Shown: positions 21,973-32,157 of the stretch, one piece after another
Position numbering within the stretch: position 1 is the first letter of the stretch
How the letters are laid out: every line of letters begins with the position of its first letter
From: Psychroserpens luteolus
GTDB taxonomy: Bacteria; Bacteroidota; Bacteroidia; Flavobacteriales; Flavobacteriaceae
DNA length: 64,000 nt
Assembly: GCF_021032705.1 (NCBI RefSeq)
Contig: NZ_JAHVXI010000001.1
Location: 868,001-932,000, forward strand
Direction: 5' to 3'
The notes under the pieces: model-generated
The model's input: the letters and a program-made list of their open reading frames with translations, nothing else
Database searches by the model: none
What the model was told of the DNA's origin: nothing
Program-made: the position numbers and the translations under genes

Positions 21973-24276
21973 ATGAAATTGAAGTGTTTTATTTTCTGTT
22001 TTTTTGTTATTAGTTTTCAGAGTTTGTATGCACAACTTAGCATTGCAGATGAAGAGAAATTAGCGGTTCTATTGACCGAAAAAATCAATAACCTTAGAGT
22101 TGAAAAAGGGAAACAACCTCTTAAAAGACATGAAGATTTAGCGAAGGCAGCAAAGTTACATTCAGGTTATATATCAAAGCGAAATAAGCTCACGCACATT
22201 CAAATTAAAACGGCACTACCACAACCAAGGGATAGAGTTGAAAAATTTAATGTATCATTTACAAATATTGGAGAGAATATTCTGTATTCAAAAATTATAA
22301 GAACGCCTTTATCTATGGGCAATTTAAAAAAGTTGGCAATTGATATGTACCGTTCTTGGAAAAACTCTCCTGGTCATTATGCTAATATGATTTCTGATAG
22401 TTTTAGCTATGGCGATTTTGGATTTACCTATAATTCAAAATCGAAGCGTGTGTTTGCTGTTCAAGTTTTTGGTAAAAAAGGACATATTGTTGGTGGTCAA
22501 TTGTCTAAAAATGCATTTGGGATTCTAGCAAGTGATTTATCATGTCATGATTTAATAGGTAATAAAGGAAATATTATTGTTAATATGGGCAATGCCTTAT
22601 CAATTGTTAATGATGAAGTTGTCTTTTCATATCATAATCTTGAGAGTATACAAGAGATCTTTGAAAGCGCAAAAGATGGCTTGGCAATTGATTTGGTAAC
22701 TAGAGATCAACTGGTTTGTGGCCAAGAGAATAAGTTGGATGCATCTAGCATTTATGAAGGTGTTTTGCTTAAACCTAAATACCGAGATGAAATTTTTGCA
22801 GGTAATACTGCTCAAAACCCCAAACGGCTTGTGGTAGTTTTAGGGAAAGTACCAGAGCATCTTAAAAATGAGACGTTAAGCCCCAATTTGATTTTAATTA
22901 AAGACGGAAAAAAGTGTAGCTATGCTGTCCCTTCAAATATTCCGAGCAGAAGATATAACCTTAGACCTATTGACCCAGAAGTTTTTATACCAGGAGTAGC
23001 ATTAAAAACAGAAGGAGTTCATGGGATTTATGAGGTTCGTTTTGATTTTGAAAGTGGTAAAACAAAACCTTTATCCAATCCTAAGATTGATATTGATAGG
23101 AGTAGTATTCATTCTATTGATATCAAAAGTTTCACTTCAGTTGATGGAAATTCAAAAGCGAATCACCTATTACACACTAAACGCGCGAACTACATTCATG
23201 ATTTCTTAAATAAGAATTTAGATTTGAGTAAGGTTCCTATAGATATTAATGCTAAAGAAAATTGGGAACTGTGTTTTTATCATCTAGAGCTTTTAGGATT
23301 AGAACATACGTTAGGGCAAAATAAGGAAGCGATTAAAACCTATATTCAGAATAATTTGGATGATAAATGGGAAGAGTCTCTTAGTTTACAACGGCAATCG
23401 AAAGCGATAATTTATACAAAGGGGACCTGGAATAAGCATGATGATCTTCATTTAAACAATAATTTGATTGACGCCCTTTTAAATCAAAACTATGATTTGG
23501 CAAATCAGGTGTTAGCAGATATGTATTTTGAAGTTAATAGTGATCTTTTTTTAAACGAAGAGTTTATTCATGATAAGCTGTTTAATAAGCAGGAATTGGT
23601 TCAAAATGTATCGGCTTTACTGTTAAAAAACATCAATTTCTATGCTACTGATAATGTCGTGTTTTTTGTTAGAAACTGGTTATCGAAGTCTCATTTACTC
23701 TCAGAAGAAGCTCAAAAAAATTTACTAAATCTGTATACAATTACGTCGAGAAAACTGCTTAGGAACTGGGATAGTAGTATAGAAGACTTCTCTAAAGTCA
23801 TGCATCCGGAAAAGGTGGAGCCTCTTTTTGAAAATTATAAAAATCAAAATAAGGTCAACCCTTTGTTTCTCAATTTTCATATGTCGAGTATTGAATATTT
23901 CGGACAAATAAATTACAGTCCTAAAATTGGTGAATCGTTTGATTTTATAACAAATTACTTTAAAAGTGTTTCAAAAAACATAAAAGATGATACCGATTTA
24001 AGTTTGTTTTTTAATAGTTGGAGTATGTACACTATGACTGTAGAAAGATTATTAGAACGGTTTGAAGATGGTAAATTAGATGAAGAATCCTCTTTTGTTT
24101 TAATAAAAACTTTTGTTGCAAATAATAAGGATTATGATGCTGAAGTGCTGTTAGATATTCATAAGAAAGCCATCTCATTTAACAAGGACAGATGGTGTAG
24201 ATGGATTGATAGAGACTTTCAAAATTTAAGAGATGATGGTGTTAAAAATTTGTTTTGTAAAACGTGTAATGACTAA
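21973..24276 (+). CDS. CAP (SCP/PR-1) domain secreted protein
   Basis: 767 residues. Signal peptide ends near LYAQ. A CAP domain covers about residues 25-170, with AKLHSGYIS, FTNIGENI and SWKNSPGHYANMISD plus the following FGFTY strand. The remaining 600 residues are unassigned, with an OmpA-like stretch around 355-420 (VRFDFESGKT, KANHLLHTKRANYIHDFL). It is exported, with unknown ligand or substrate. It starts just after two inverted repeats and ends three bases before the WYL-regulator gene, so the two form an operon. Confidence 0.75.
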   Translation: MKLKCFIFCFFVISFQSLYAQLSIADEEKLAVLLTEKINNLRVEKGKQPLKRHEDLAKAAKLHSGYISKRNKLTHIQIKTALPQPRDRVEKFNVSFTNIGENILYSKIIRTPLSMGNLKKLAIDMYRSWKNSPGHYANMISDSFSYGDFGFTYNSKSKRVFAVQVFGKKGHIVGGQLSKNAFGILASDLSCHDLIGNKGNIIVNMGNALSIVNDEVVFSYHNLESIQEIFESAKDGLAIDLVTRDQLVCGQENKLDASSIYEGVLLKPKYRDEIFAGNTAQNPKRLVVVLGKVPEHLKNETLSPNLILIKDGKKCSYAVPSNIPSRRYNLRPIDPEVFIPGVALKTEGVHGIYEVRFDFESGKTKPLSNPKIDIDRSSIHSIDIKSFTSVDGNSKANHLLHTKRANYIHDFLNKNLDLSKVPIDINAKENWELCFYHLELLGLEHTLGQNKEAIKTYIQNNLDDKWEESLSLQRQSKAIIYTKGTWNKHDDLHLNNNLIDALLNQNYDLANQVLADMYFEVNSDLFLNEEFIHDKLFNKQELVQNVSALLLKNINFYATDNVVFFVRNWLSKSHLLSEEAQKNLLNLYTITSRKLLRNWDSSIEDFSKVMHPEKVEPLFENYKNQNKVNPLFLNFHMSSIEYFGQINYSPKIGESFDFITNYFKSVSKNIKDDTDLSLFFNSWSMYTMTVERLLERFEDGKLDEESSFVLIKTFVANNKDYDAEVLLDIHKKAISFNKDRWCRWIDRDFQNLRDDGVKNLFCKTCND

Positions 24277-24279
24277 GAT

Positions 24280-26001
24280 ATGGCAGTTAACAAAAACGCA
24301 TTAATTAGATATAAAACCATTGATAAATGTCTTCAAAATAACTTTAGGCAATGGACGCTTAACGACTTAATTGAAGCTTGTTCTGATGCGTTGTATGAAT
24401 ATGAAGGAAAAGGTGTTGATGTAAGTAAGCGAACGGTTCAATTAGATATTCAAATGATGCGAAGCGATAAGTTAGGTTACAATGCACCAATTGTGGTTTA
24501 TGATCGAAAATTTTATAAATATGAAGATGCGAATTACAGCATTACCAATAGTCCCATTTCAAATCAAGATTTAAGTAAATTATCTGAAGCGGTTTCGTTT
24601 TTAAAACAATTTCAAGGGTTCTCGCATTTTGCTGAATTGGGTAGTATGGTTCAAAAACTTGAAGATCATGTTTACACGCAACAAACACATGAAAAATCAC
24701 TCATAGATTTTGAAAAAAACGATAACTTAAAGGGTCTGGAATTTCTGGATGAACTCTATCAGTTTATTTTGAAAAGACAAGCTATTGAGATGACGTATAA
24801 ATCATTTAAAGCTAGACAAGAAAGTACTTTTAGTTTTCATCCCTATCTGTTAAAAGAATTTAGGAATAGGTGGTTCGTTATAGGCAAACGAAAATCTTCA
24901 GAAGGGATTATGAATCTGGCTCTAGATCGCATTATTTCAGTAGAAAAAAGTAATAAAACATTTGTTGCAGATAAAAGCTTTAATTCGGAAACATATTATA
25001 AACAGGCGATTGGTGTTTCTGTGAGTCCAAACATGAAACCAGAGAACGTATTGCTTTATGTTAACCATAAGCAAGCCCCTTATGTACTTACAAAACCATT
25101 TCATTATTCTCAAAAAGAAGTAGCGCGAGATAATTATGGTGTGACCATTTCATTGGATGTGCAATTGAATTTTGAGTTGGAAAAAGAAATTCTAGGTTTA
25201 GGAGAAGGTATAAAAGTAATAGCACCAGAGCGTTTAAAACGAAATATTAAAGAACGTTTATATGATGCTGTAGATGCTTATGAAACTGAAATTAACGACA
25301 AAAATCTGAGAACTATTTCGAAACGATTGGAATATAAAGGTTTTGGGATTTTGAATCATGTATATTCTAAGCGTGATATTAGAAAGTTAAAGACAAAACT
25401 TGATGCCTATATTAAGCTTAACAACGAACAGGTTTTTGGGATGCGAGAAGTTCTTTTAAAACTACCTGAACTTAAACCTATTATATTCAATAAAAATTTT
25501 AAAAAACTCATAAAGTCTATTGATAAAGATGTTTTCTTAACAAAAGCTATTTATTTTGATAAGTCCCCTAAAGATAATTGGTATGTGACTTGGCATCAAG
25601 ATATACCTATTAACGTTTTAAAAAAGGTGGAAACCGAAGGGTTTAGTGCATGGACCAATAAAAAAGGGGTTATTAGTGTCATTCCGCCGGAAGAGATTTC
25701 TAAAAACACATTTTCTATGCGCATTCATTTAGACGATACCACCATCAAAAATGGAGCGCTCAAAGTTATTCCTGGATCGCATCAAAAACGATTAAACACC
25801 GAAGAAATTAAGTTAATAACTATGAATTCTATTCCGTTTGTAAGTGAAGTTGGTTCTGGAGGCGTACAATTGTTAAAACCCTTATTACTTCATGCGTCTT
25901 CTGAATCTAAAATTCAGCGTAGACGGCGTGTATTACATTTGGAGTTTACGTCTATAGAATTACCAAATGGATTAGAATATGCTGAAAAAGAATTGTTGTA
26001 A
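24280..26001 (+). CDS. WYL-domain transcription regulator fused to PhyH-type dioxygenase
   Basis: 573 residues in one uninterrupted frame. Residues 1-65 form a winged-helix DNA-binding region (WTLNDLIEACSDAL, SKRTVQLDIQMMRSD). About 165-335 is a WYL domain (FSFHPYLLKEFRNRWFVIG, LALDRI) with its C-terminal extension. Residues 350-573 resemble phytanoyl-CoA dioxygenase: His439-x-Asp441 (WHQDIP), GALKVIPGSHQKR, distal His538 and a following Arg cluster. WYL regulators sense nucleic acids or nucleotides and often control RNA-repair and defence genes. Fusion to an Fe/2OG enzyme is unusual. It is probably the regulator of this island. Confidence 0.8.
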   Translation: MAVNKNALIRYKTIDKCLQNNFRQWTLNDLIEACSDALYEYEGKGVDVSKRTVQLDIQMMRSDKLGYNAPIVVYDRKFYKYEDANYSITNSPISNQDLSKLSEAVSFLKQFQGFSHFAELGSMVQKLEDHVYTQQTHEKSLIDFEKNDNLKGLEFLDELYQFILKRQAIEMTYKSFKARQESTFSFHPYLLKEFRNRWFVIGKRKSSEGIMNLALDRIISVEKSNKTFVADKSFNSETYYKQAIGVSVSPNMKPENVLLYVNHKQAPYVLTKPFHYSQKEVARDNYGVTISLDVQLNFELEKEILGLGEGIKVIAPERLKRNIKERLYDAVDAYETEINDKNLRTISKRLEYKGFGILNHVYSKRDIRKLKTKLDAYIKLNNEQVFGMREVLLKLPELKPIIFNKNFKKLIKSIDKDVFLTKAIYFDKSPKDNWYVTWHQDIPINVLKKVETEGFSAWTNKKGVISVIPPEEISKNTFSMRIHLDDTTIKNGALKVIPGSHQKRLNTEEIKLITMNSIPFVSEVGSGGVQLLKPLLLHASSESKIQRRRRVLHLEFTSIELPNGLEYAEKELL

Positions 26002-26021
26002 ATATTTTAAATAGGTAATGT

Positions 26022-26318
26022 CTATGACATTGGTAATATCTCTATTACTTTTCCATAAACATTTTTTGTCCATCCGTTAATTCTACCGTGATTATTACCA
26101 ATTAATAAGCCACGTCGGTTGTTTTTGCCCTTTACAAGGTGCGTAAAACAATTTCCTCTAACTTTACAATACACAATATCTCCAGTTTCACAGTGTTCCC
26201 AATTAATAGGAGCAAGTTTAACAGGTTGTTTAGATTTTAATAGAGGTAACATTGAATTACCGGGTTCTTTTGAAATGATGGTTTGACCATTTTGAAGTTT
26301 TTGAATTTTCCAATTCAT
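26022..26318 (-). CDS. S24/S26-type peptidase-like small protein
   Basis: 98 residues. The GNSMLPLL segment (Ser near residue 22) followed by GDIVYCKVRGNCFTHLVK and GLLIGNNHGRINGWT matches the compact fold of LexA/signal-peptidase proteins, with Ser and a downstream His/Lys as possible catalytic residues. No DNA-binding or membrane segment is present. It converges on the WYL gene. Role unknown; phage-repressor-derived and peptidase-like readings are both possible. Confidence 0.6.
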   Translation of the reverse strand: MNWKIQKLQNGQTIISKEPGNSMLPLLKSKQPVKLAPINWEHCETGDIVYCKVRGNCFTHLVKGKNNRRGLLIGNNHGRINGWTKNVYGKVIEILPMS

Positions 26319-26418
26319 AATTTTAAATTTTAAAAGTTATATAAGTCATTATTGACTTACATATCCTTCAAGATTTTACAAAAGAACTTTCAATGAACTT
26401 GCACAAATATATAGGAAA

Positions 26419-27330
26419 TTATTTAAGTGATTTTAAAAACACGAGATCTCCAGCTTTGAGTTTAGTGTCGTTTTCGAAAAAAACAGTATCCTCATTTACT
26501 TTTGCTTCGATTAAATAATAATTGCCTTTAAAATAACTATGGACGACAGTAGCCTTTAGTTGAGATGTTTTAGCGGGTTGTAATTGATGTGCATAAACAA
26601 TCTTGTTATTAATGACATTAAATTCGCCAAAAAATGAAGCAATTAATGGTGTTTTTGGGTTTTTAAAAAGGTGTTCAGGTGTATTAATGGTTTCAATTTT
26701 GTTGTTGTGCAAAATGATCATAGTATCTGCAAAACCAAGCACATCGTCTTTGTCGTGCGTCGCGACAACACAGGTAATATTTTTTTCTTTCAGGTATCTA
26801 AAAACACGTCTTCTTAGAGATTGTTTTTTAAAATTATCAATATGACTAAAAGGCTCATCTAGGAGAATAATTTCGGGTTGTTTAGCTAAGGCTCTAGCGA
26901 GAGCAACCCGTTGTTTTTGTCCACCAGAAAGCGTTTTGACTTTGGTTTTAGCAAAAGCTGAAAGCTCTACGACATCAAGTAATTCGGCAGTACGCTCTTT
27001 TTTTTCCTCTGGAAAGAAATTGGAAAGAAACTTCCCTATATTTTCTTCTACTGAAATAAAAGGCATTAGATCAAATTCTTGAGCAACATATTTCATAAAA
27101 TCGTAGCCAACAACCAAGTTGTATTTTGGGCCAAGAATCTCATTGTTTTTCCAATGAATACTACCTAGGTCTAAATCATATTCACCATATAATAGTTTCA
27201 AAAGCGTGCTTTTACCCGAGCCACTTTCGCCAATAACAGCAAGATGTTCACCTTGATTGATATTAAAAGACAAGTCTTTTAATACTGGTGTTTTATGATA
27301 AGAAAATGAAAGGTGTTTAACGCTTAACAT
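26419..27330 (-). CDS. ABC transporter ATP-binding protein
   Basis: 303 residues. Walker A GESGSGKST (about 36-44), signature LSGGQKQRVALARAL, Walker B IILLDEPF and the switch His (VATHDKD) are intact. A C-terminal beta-rich extension (about 235-303) resembles the accessory domains of import ATPases. No permease is adjacent, so its partner and substrate are unknown. Confidence 0.85.
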   Translation of the reverse strand: MLSVKHLSFSYHKTPVLKDLSFNINQGEHLAVIGESGSGKSTLLKLLYGEYDLDLGSIHWKNNEILGPKYNLVVGYDFMKYVAQEFDLMPFISVEENIGKFLSNFFPEEKKERTAELLDVVELSAFAKTKVKTLSGGQKQRVALARALAKQPEIILLDEPFSHIDNFKKQSLRRRVFRYLKEKNITCVVATHDKDDVLGFADTMIILHNNKIETINTPEHLFKNPKTPLIASFFGEFNVINNKIVYAHQLQPAKTSQLKATVVHSYFKGNYYLIEAKVNEDTVFFENDTKLKAGDLVFLKSLK

Positions 27331-27351
27331 ACGATTGCAAAAATACTACAA

Positions 27352-27380
27352 AAAAGTCGCTCTAATTTAGAGCGACTTTT
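27352..27380 (-). terminator. terminator of prolyl oligopeptidase gene
   Basis: AAAAGTCGCTCT / AGAGCGACTTTT, 12-bp stem, 5-nt loop, T-run on the - strand; it lies just after the stop of the peptidase gene. Confidence 0.85.
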
Positions 27381-27400
27381 ACATATATTGAGAAAAAGGA

Positions 27401-29569
27401 TTATCCTTTTACTTCTTCTTTTGTTTTGCTAGGCAGGACATCAAAGCCCATATTATATAATGTAAAACCAAAAATATCTGCATATTGTTCAATTGTTTTA
27501 CTAATAGGTGTTCCTGCACCATGACCAGCATCGGTTTCAATACGAATTAATGTAGGGTTATTACCTGTTTGCTTATCTTGAAGTTCTGAGGCAAATTTAA
27601 AGCTATGCGCTGGAACCACACGATCGTCATGGTCTCCTGTGGTGACTAAGGTTGCTGGATATTGAACTCCTTCTTTCACATTGTGAACAGGTGAATAGCC
27701 TTTAAGGTATTCGAACATTTCTTTATTGTCATCTGCAGTACCATAATCGTAAGCCCATCCAGCTCCTGCGGTGAATGTATGATAACGTAGCATATCAAGA
27801 ACACCAACGGCAGGGAGTGCTACTTTCATTAAATCTGGACGTTGGGTCATTGTTGCACCAACTAATAAACCACCATTAGAACCTCCTCTAATTGCAAGAT
27901 AATCACTCGAAGTATATTTATTCGCGATGAGGTATTCTCCAGCAGCAATAAAGTCATCAAACACGTTTTGTTTTTGCATTTTGGTTCCTGCTTTATGCCA
28001 TTCTTTTCCATATTCTCCACCACCACGTAAATTTGCTACAGCATAGATGCCGCCTTGCTCCATCCAAACAGCATTGGTGACACTAAAACCAGGGTTTAGG
28101 CTAATATTGAATCCTCCATAACCATAAAGAATTGTTGGATTTTTGCCATTGAGTTCGATACCTTTTTTGTGTGTAATAATCATGGGTACTTTTGTACCGT
28201 CTTTTGAGGTGTAAAATACTTGTTTACTCTCGTAATCGTCACTATTGAATTCGATAGACGGTTTCCAATACAATTCAGATTCTCCAGTGTCTACATTATA
28301 GGTATAAATACTGCTTGGTGTATTATAATTTGTGAATGAGAAGTAATCTGTTTTTTCTTCTTTTTTGCCACCAAAGCCACCAGCATTACCAACTCCTGGA
28401 AGTTCTATGTCTCTAATGAATTTTCCATTGTAATCATACTGCTTCACTTTTGATACGGCATCAACCATGTACTCGGCAAAGAAATAACCACCACCAGTTG
28501 AAGGGCTTAATACATATTCAGTTTCAGGAATAAAATCCACCCAATTCTCAGGAGTTGGATTAGAGACATCTGCAGTCACAATTTTTTGATTGGGAGCGTT
28601 GAGGTTTGTTACTAAATATAACTTGCTTCCTTCATTTTCTATAATATAAGTATCACTATCGGTATTATCTAAAATAGTTACTAATGGACTATTAGGCTTA
28701 GTCAAATCTTTAATAAATAATTTATTTCCAGAAGTTGAAACACTTGCAGAAATAACTAAATAGTCGTCATTTTCGGTAACGTTTCCACCAATGTATCTAT
28801 GTTTTTCAGCAGGAGTACCTCCAAAAATTAATTCGTCATCTTTTTGCGACGTTCCTAATTTATGATAGTACACTTTATGTTGATCGGTTTTTGCAGATAA
28901 TTCACTTCCTTTTGGCTTGTCATAACTTGAGTAGTAAAAACCTTCGTTTTTATACCATGACATACCACTAAATTTAATATCGACTAAAGTATCTTCTATA
29001 ATTTCTTTAGTTTCAACATTCATTATTAGAATTTTTCTCCAGTCACTTCCGCCTTCGGAAATAGAGTAAGCTAAAGTTTTACCATCTTTAGAAAAGCTTA
29101 GTCCTCCTAGCGAAATGGTTCCGTCTTCTTTAAATGTATTTGGGTCTAAAAACACACTTGCAGTGCTTGGGTCTGCTCCAGTTTTATGTCTGTAAATTAC
29201 ATATTGATTCTGCAGCCCATCATTTTTGTAGAAATACGTATAGTCACCTTCTTTGAAGGGAGCACCTACTTTTTCGTAATTCCAAAGTTTAGTTAAACGA
29301 TCTTTTAATTCTTCGCGATATGGTATATTGTCTAAGTACCCAAATGTTGCTTCATTTTGTGATTTTACCCAAGATTCTGTTTCTTCACTTCTATCATCTT
29401 CCAACCAACGGTAAGGGTCTTTTACATTTGTACCGAAATAATTGGTTACTGTATCTACTTTTTTGGTTTCAGGATAGTTTACCACAATATCTCTTTTTTT
29501 TGATTCGGCTTCTTCTTTACAGGAGCTAAATGCAATTATAGCAATTAATAATATTGAAATTTTTTTCAT
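27401..29569 (-). CDS. prolyl oligopeptidase (S9A) lipoprotein
   Basis: 722 residues. A lipoprotein signal with FSSC (Cys17) precedes an N-terminal seven-bladed propeller and a C-terminal alpha/beta hydrolase. Catalytic residues are visible as Ser in [11 protein letters not shown], Asp in GDHDDRVVP and His in DAGHGAGTP. It cleaves short proline-containing peptides, here anchored in the envelope. Single gene with its own terminator. Confidence 0.92.
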   Translation of the reverse strand: MKKISILLIAIIAFSSCKEEAESKKRDIVVNYPETKKVDTVTNYFGTNVKDPYRWLEDDRSEETESWVKSQNEATFGYLDNIPYREELKDRLTKLWNYEKVGAPFKEGDYTYFYKNDGLQNQYVIYRHKTGADPSTASVFLDPNTFKEDGTISLGGLSFSKDGKTLAYSISEGGSDWRKILIMNVETKEIIEDTLVDIKFSGMSWYKNEGFYYSSYDKPKGSELSAKTDQHKVYYHKLGTSQKDDELIFGGTPAEKHRYIGGNVTENDDYLVISASVSTSGNKLFIKDLTKPNSPLVTILDNTDSDTYIIENEGSKLYLVTNLNAPNQKIVTADVSNPTPENWVDFIPETEYVLSPSTGGGYFFAEYMVDAVSKVKQYDYNGKFIRDIELPGVGNAGGFGGKKEEKTDYFSFTNYNTPSSIYTYNVDTGESELYWKPSIEFNSDDYESKQVFYTSKDGTKVPMIITHKKGIELNGKNPTILYGYGGFNISLNPGFSVTNAVWMEQGGIYAVANLRGGGEYGKEWHKAGTKMQKQNVFDDFIAAGEYLIANKYTSSDYLAIRGGSNGGLLVGATMTQRPDLMKVALPAVGVLDMLRYHTFTAGAGWAYDYGTADDNKEMFEYLKGYSPVHNVKEGVQYPATLVTTGDHDDRVVPAHSFKFASELQDKQTGNNPTLIRIETDAGHGAGTPISKTIEQYADIFGFTLYNMGFDVLPSKTKEEVKG

Positions 29570-29606
29570 GATGTATCATGTCTTGATTAGTATCTCAAAA
29601 ATAAAC

Positions 29607-29642
29607 AAAAAAGCCTCTACAACTTAATGTAAAGGCTTTTTT
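29607..29642 (-). terminator. terminator of first FG-GAP gene
   Basis: AAAAAAGCCT...TACA pairs with TGTA...AGGCTTTTTT with one mismatch; it lies directly after the stop at 29663. Confidence 0.75.
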
Positions 29643-29662
29643 AAGATATCATTAAGAGTTAT

Positions 29663-32077
29663 CTATTGTTTGATAAACTTTTGACTTTTAATAGTGTTTC
29701 CAGACACAATTCTTAAGATGTAGTTCCCAGTATTTAGGGCAGAAACATCAATTTTGTTTTGGTCTAGCTTTGCATTCATAACACGTTTGCTAGTAATATC
29801 AAAAATGGTATAAATGGCATTTTGTAAGTTATCACTAGTTGAAATGTTTAATACATCATTTGTAGGGTTTGGATAGATAACTAAATCGTTTACAAAAGAA
29901 TCTTCAATGGTAAGTGTAGCTCCTTCTACAACTTCTAAAGGTGTATTTATTGCAGGGTTAGTAACTGTATCAATAATACCAGAAGGCCAATAGATCACAA
30001 CGCTATCTATAGTTGTTTGAGATCCAATTCCAAAGTGCGTGTTAATCGTACTCATGTATTCAAAGCCTTCACCACTTCTTACATCTCTAATTTGAACTCC
30101 AGCGCTTGTGTATAACTCTACTCTCGCTCCAATTCCATCAATATTACTAACTGTTCCTATGGTGTTAATTTTAATCCAATTATTAGATGTAGTACCATTC
30201 CAATAGATCACATCATTATAATAAGTATCTATAAATCCATCGTTATTTAAATCACCAAAAGATCCATTTTTATAGTTGATTTGGTTAGAGTCTAAATCTT
30301 CAAAGGTCATATCACCTTTACCGTACATGATTGTACCATTACAAGCAATGTCTAAAAATCCATCATTATCGAAGTCATGGCTAACATTTTCATGACCAGT
30401 AGGCGCAGAACTCACATTGGCAGCAGTCGTAACATCTACGAATACACCGTTACCATCATTTCTCATTAATTTATGATTACCAGAACTTGCACCAACAAAA
30501 AGATCCATATCTCCATCGTTATCATAATCACCCCAAGACGAAGACCATGTTTGCATTGGATCATCTAAACCAAGTGAGGCAGCATTTTCTGTATAAGTGC
30601 CATCACCATTGTTGGTTAGCATATTATTTCTTCTTCTATCTGTTTCTCCTCCACATTTAGCGATAAACATGTCTAAATCTCTATCGTTATCATAATCTAT
30701 CCAAATAGATCCATAATTACCTCCTGAAGAATAATCTCCTAAGTTAACTGGAGCGTTTGGAGTGACATTTGACTGATAGAATGTTAAATTACCATTACCA
30801 TCATTGATATAATATACATTGGGAGCAACATCATGACAAACAAAAGCATCTAAATGACCATCATTGTTGATGTCGGCAAAATTTGATCGTTGAGAGAATA
30901 CATATTCTGAGCCTGAAATTTCAGAGAAGGCTGTTCCATCGTTATTGGCTTTCATGAATGTTACACCAGATCCATTACCGTAAAGTAAGTCTGTGTGTCC
31001 GTTTCCATCAAAATCAGCTGCTGCCATACTCCACGTAGGAAGAAAATTAGCGTTAGGCGTTGGAATGTCAACCTCATTAAAGCCACCAGTGCTTAATTGG
31101 TAGAAAATATTTACATTAGTGCTTGATGCCGATACGATATCATCTAAGTGATCGCCATTCATATCTACAACAGTTAAATCATAGCCTCCAATTGGAAATG
31201 ATTCGGTTATGAAGTTAACTCTTGCAGGTGTTAATGTATTAAAAACAACTGGTCCAACCCAATTGCTATAATCTGAACCACCACAATACCCTCTTACATA
31301 TATTTCGTAACTAGTTCCAGAATTTAAACTGGTTAAAGGATACGGGTTATTTGATGATGTTGCGGTTCCAGATCCAGTAGGAATACCAGAGCCTGGTGTT
31401 TGTACTACTATTTCCCAGCTTGACTCAGTACTTCCAGCTTGCCAAGTTATATCGGCAGAATCTGTGGTGATATTTGTAGATGTAAGACCCGTAATATTTG
31501 GACAAGTAGGAGGTGTTTGAGAGCTTATCGTAGGTGATTGAAAACAAAACCCCCATCCCCATACGCCATTATCATCATATGAAACTCTATATCTAAAATT
31601 GCTTAACTGGTTTGCACTAAAGCCTGATATATTTAGTGGAGCAGAAGTAAAGCTTTGATAAGATCCAGAGCAAAAGTTATTGTTAGGAGGGTTAGAAGTC
31701 CCTGTAAGAGGGTCACCCCAAACAACCCAAACGCCTGCATCTGCATCCCAGTATTGTATAGTTAGTAATTCTCCAATGTTATTAAACACATAGCTTGATC
31801 CAACTGAAATCCAATTTTCTCCTGCAGCATTAGCTGCAGTTAAATTTATAACTGGTGATTCAGCTGCGATGTCATCATCATGACCATTTTGTGCATCGTC
31901 ATCATCATATGCAAACGTATTAACTTGTGTAGGATTTGCTTCAAAAACCTCAGAATCAAATAAGTAGTTGCCAGTAATAGACCAATTAGGGTTAGGCCAG
32001 TTAGCTGGTTGATTCAAGGTTTGGGAAAAACTAAAAAAGGCACTTAATACAAAAAGTGTTAGGGTAATTTTTCTCAT
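29663..32077 (-). CDS. secreted FN3 / FG-GAP (VCBS) / ASPIC-UnbV protein with T9SS tail
   Basis: 804 residues. Signal peptide; an N-terminal region with CUB-like character; one fibronectin III domain (about 190-280); repeated FG-GAP/VCBS blades with DxNxDGxxD calcium-loop motifs (ADFDGNGHTD, DYDNDRDLD, DYDNDGDMD); an ASPIC/UnbV-type domain near IDGIGARVEL; and a Por secretion tail (DLVIYPNPTNDVLNIS...GNYILRI). It is a paralogue of the next gene upstream, with near-identical blade sequence. A cell-surface or secreted protein. Confidence 0.85.
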   Translation of the reverse strand: MRKITLTLFVLSAFFSFSQTLNQPANWPNPNWSITGNYLFDSEVFEANPTQVNTFAYDDDDAQNGHDDDIAAESPVINLTAANAAGENWISVGSSYVFNNIGELLTIQYWDADAGVWVVWGDPLTGTSNPPNNNFCSGSYQSFTSAPLNISGFSANQLSNFRYRVSYDDNGVWGWGFCFQSPTISSQTPPTCPNITGLTSTNITTDSADITWQAGSTESSWEIVVQTPGSGIPTGSGTATSSNNPYPLTSLNSGTSYEIYVRGYCGGSDYSNWVGPVVFNTLTPARVNFITESFPIGGYDLTVVDMNGDHLDDIVSASSTNVNIFYQLSTGGFNEVDIPTPNANFLPTWSMAAADFDGNGHTDLLYGNGSGVTFMKANNDGTAFSEISGSEYVFSQRSNFADINNDGHLDAFVCHDVAPNVYYINDGNGNLTFYQSNVTPNAPVNLGDYSSGGNYGSIWIDYDNDRDLDMFIAKCGGETDRRRNNMLTNNGDGTYTENAASLGLDDPMQTWSSSWGDYDNDGDMDLFVGASSGNHKLMRNDGNGVFVDVTTAANVSSAPTGHENVSHDFDNDGFLDIACNGTIMYGKGDMTFEDLDSNQINYKNGSFGDLNNDGFIDTYYNDVIYWNGTTSNNWIKINTIGTVSNIDGIGARVELYTSAGVQIRDVRSGEGFEYMSTINTHFGIGSQTTIDSVVIYWPSGIIDTVTNPAINTPLEVVEGATLTIEDSFVNDLVIYPNPTNDVLNISTSDNLQNAIYTIFDITSKRVMNAKLDQNKIDVSALNTGNYILRIVSGNTIKSQKFIKQ

Positions 32078-32120
32078 AGATTTTCAAGATTAATTAATAA
32101 AAAGGATTATAAAAGTAAGA

Positions 32121-32155
32121 AAAAAGCCCCTAAACTGTTAGTTTAGAGGCTTTTT
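32121..32155 (-). terminator. terminator between the two FG-GAP paralogues
   Basis: AAAAAGCCCCTAAAC / GTTTAGAGGCTTTTT with one mismatch, TGTTA loop, T-run on the - strand. Confidence 0.8.
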
Positions 32156-32157
32156 GT

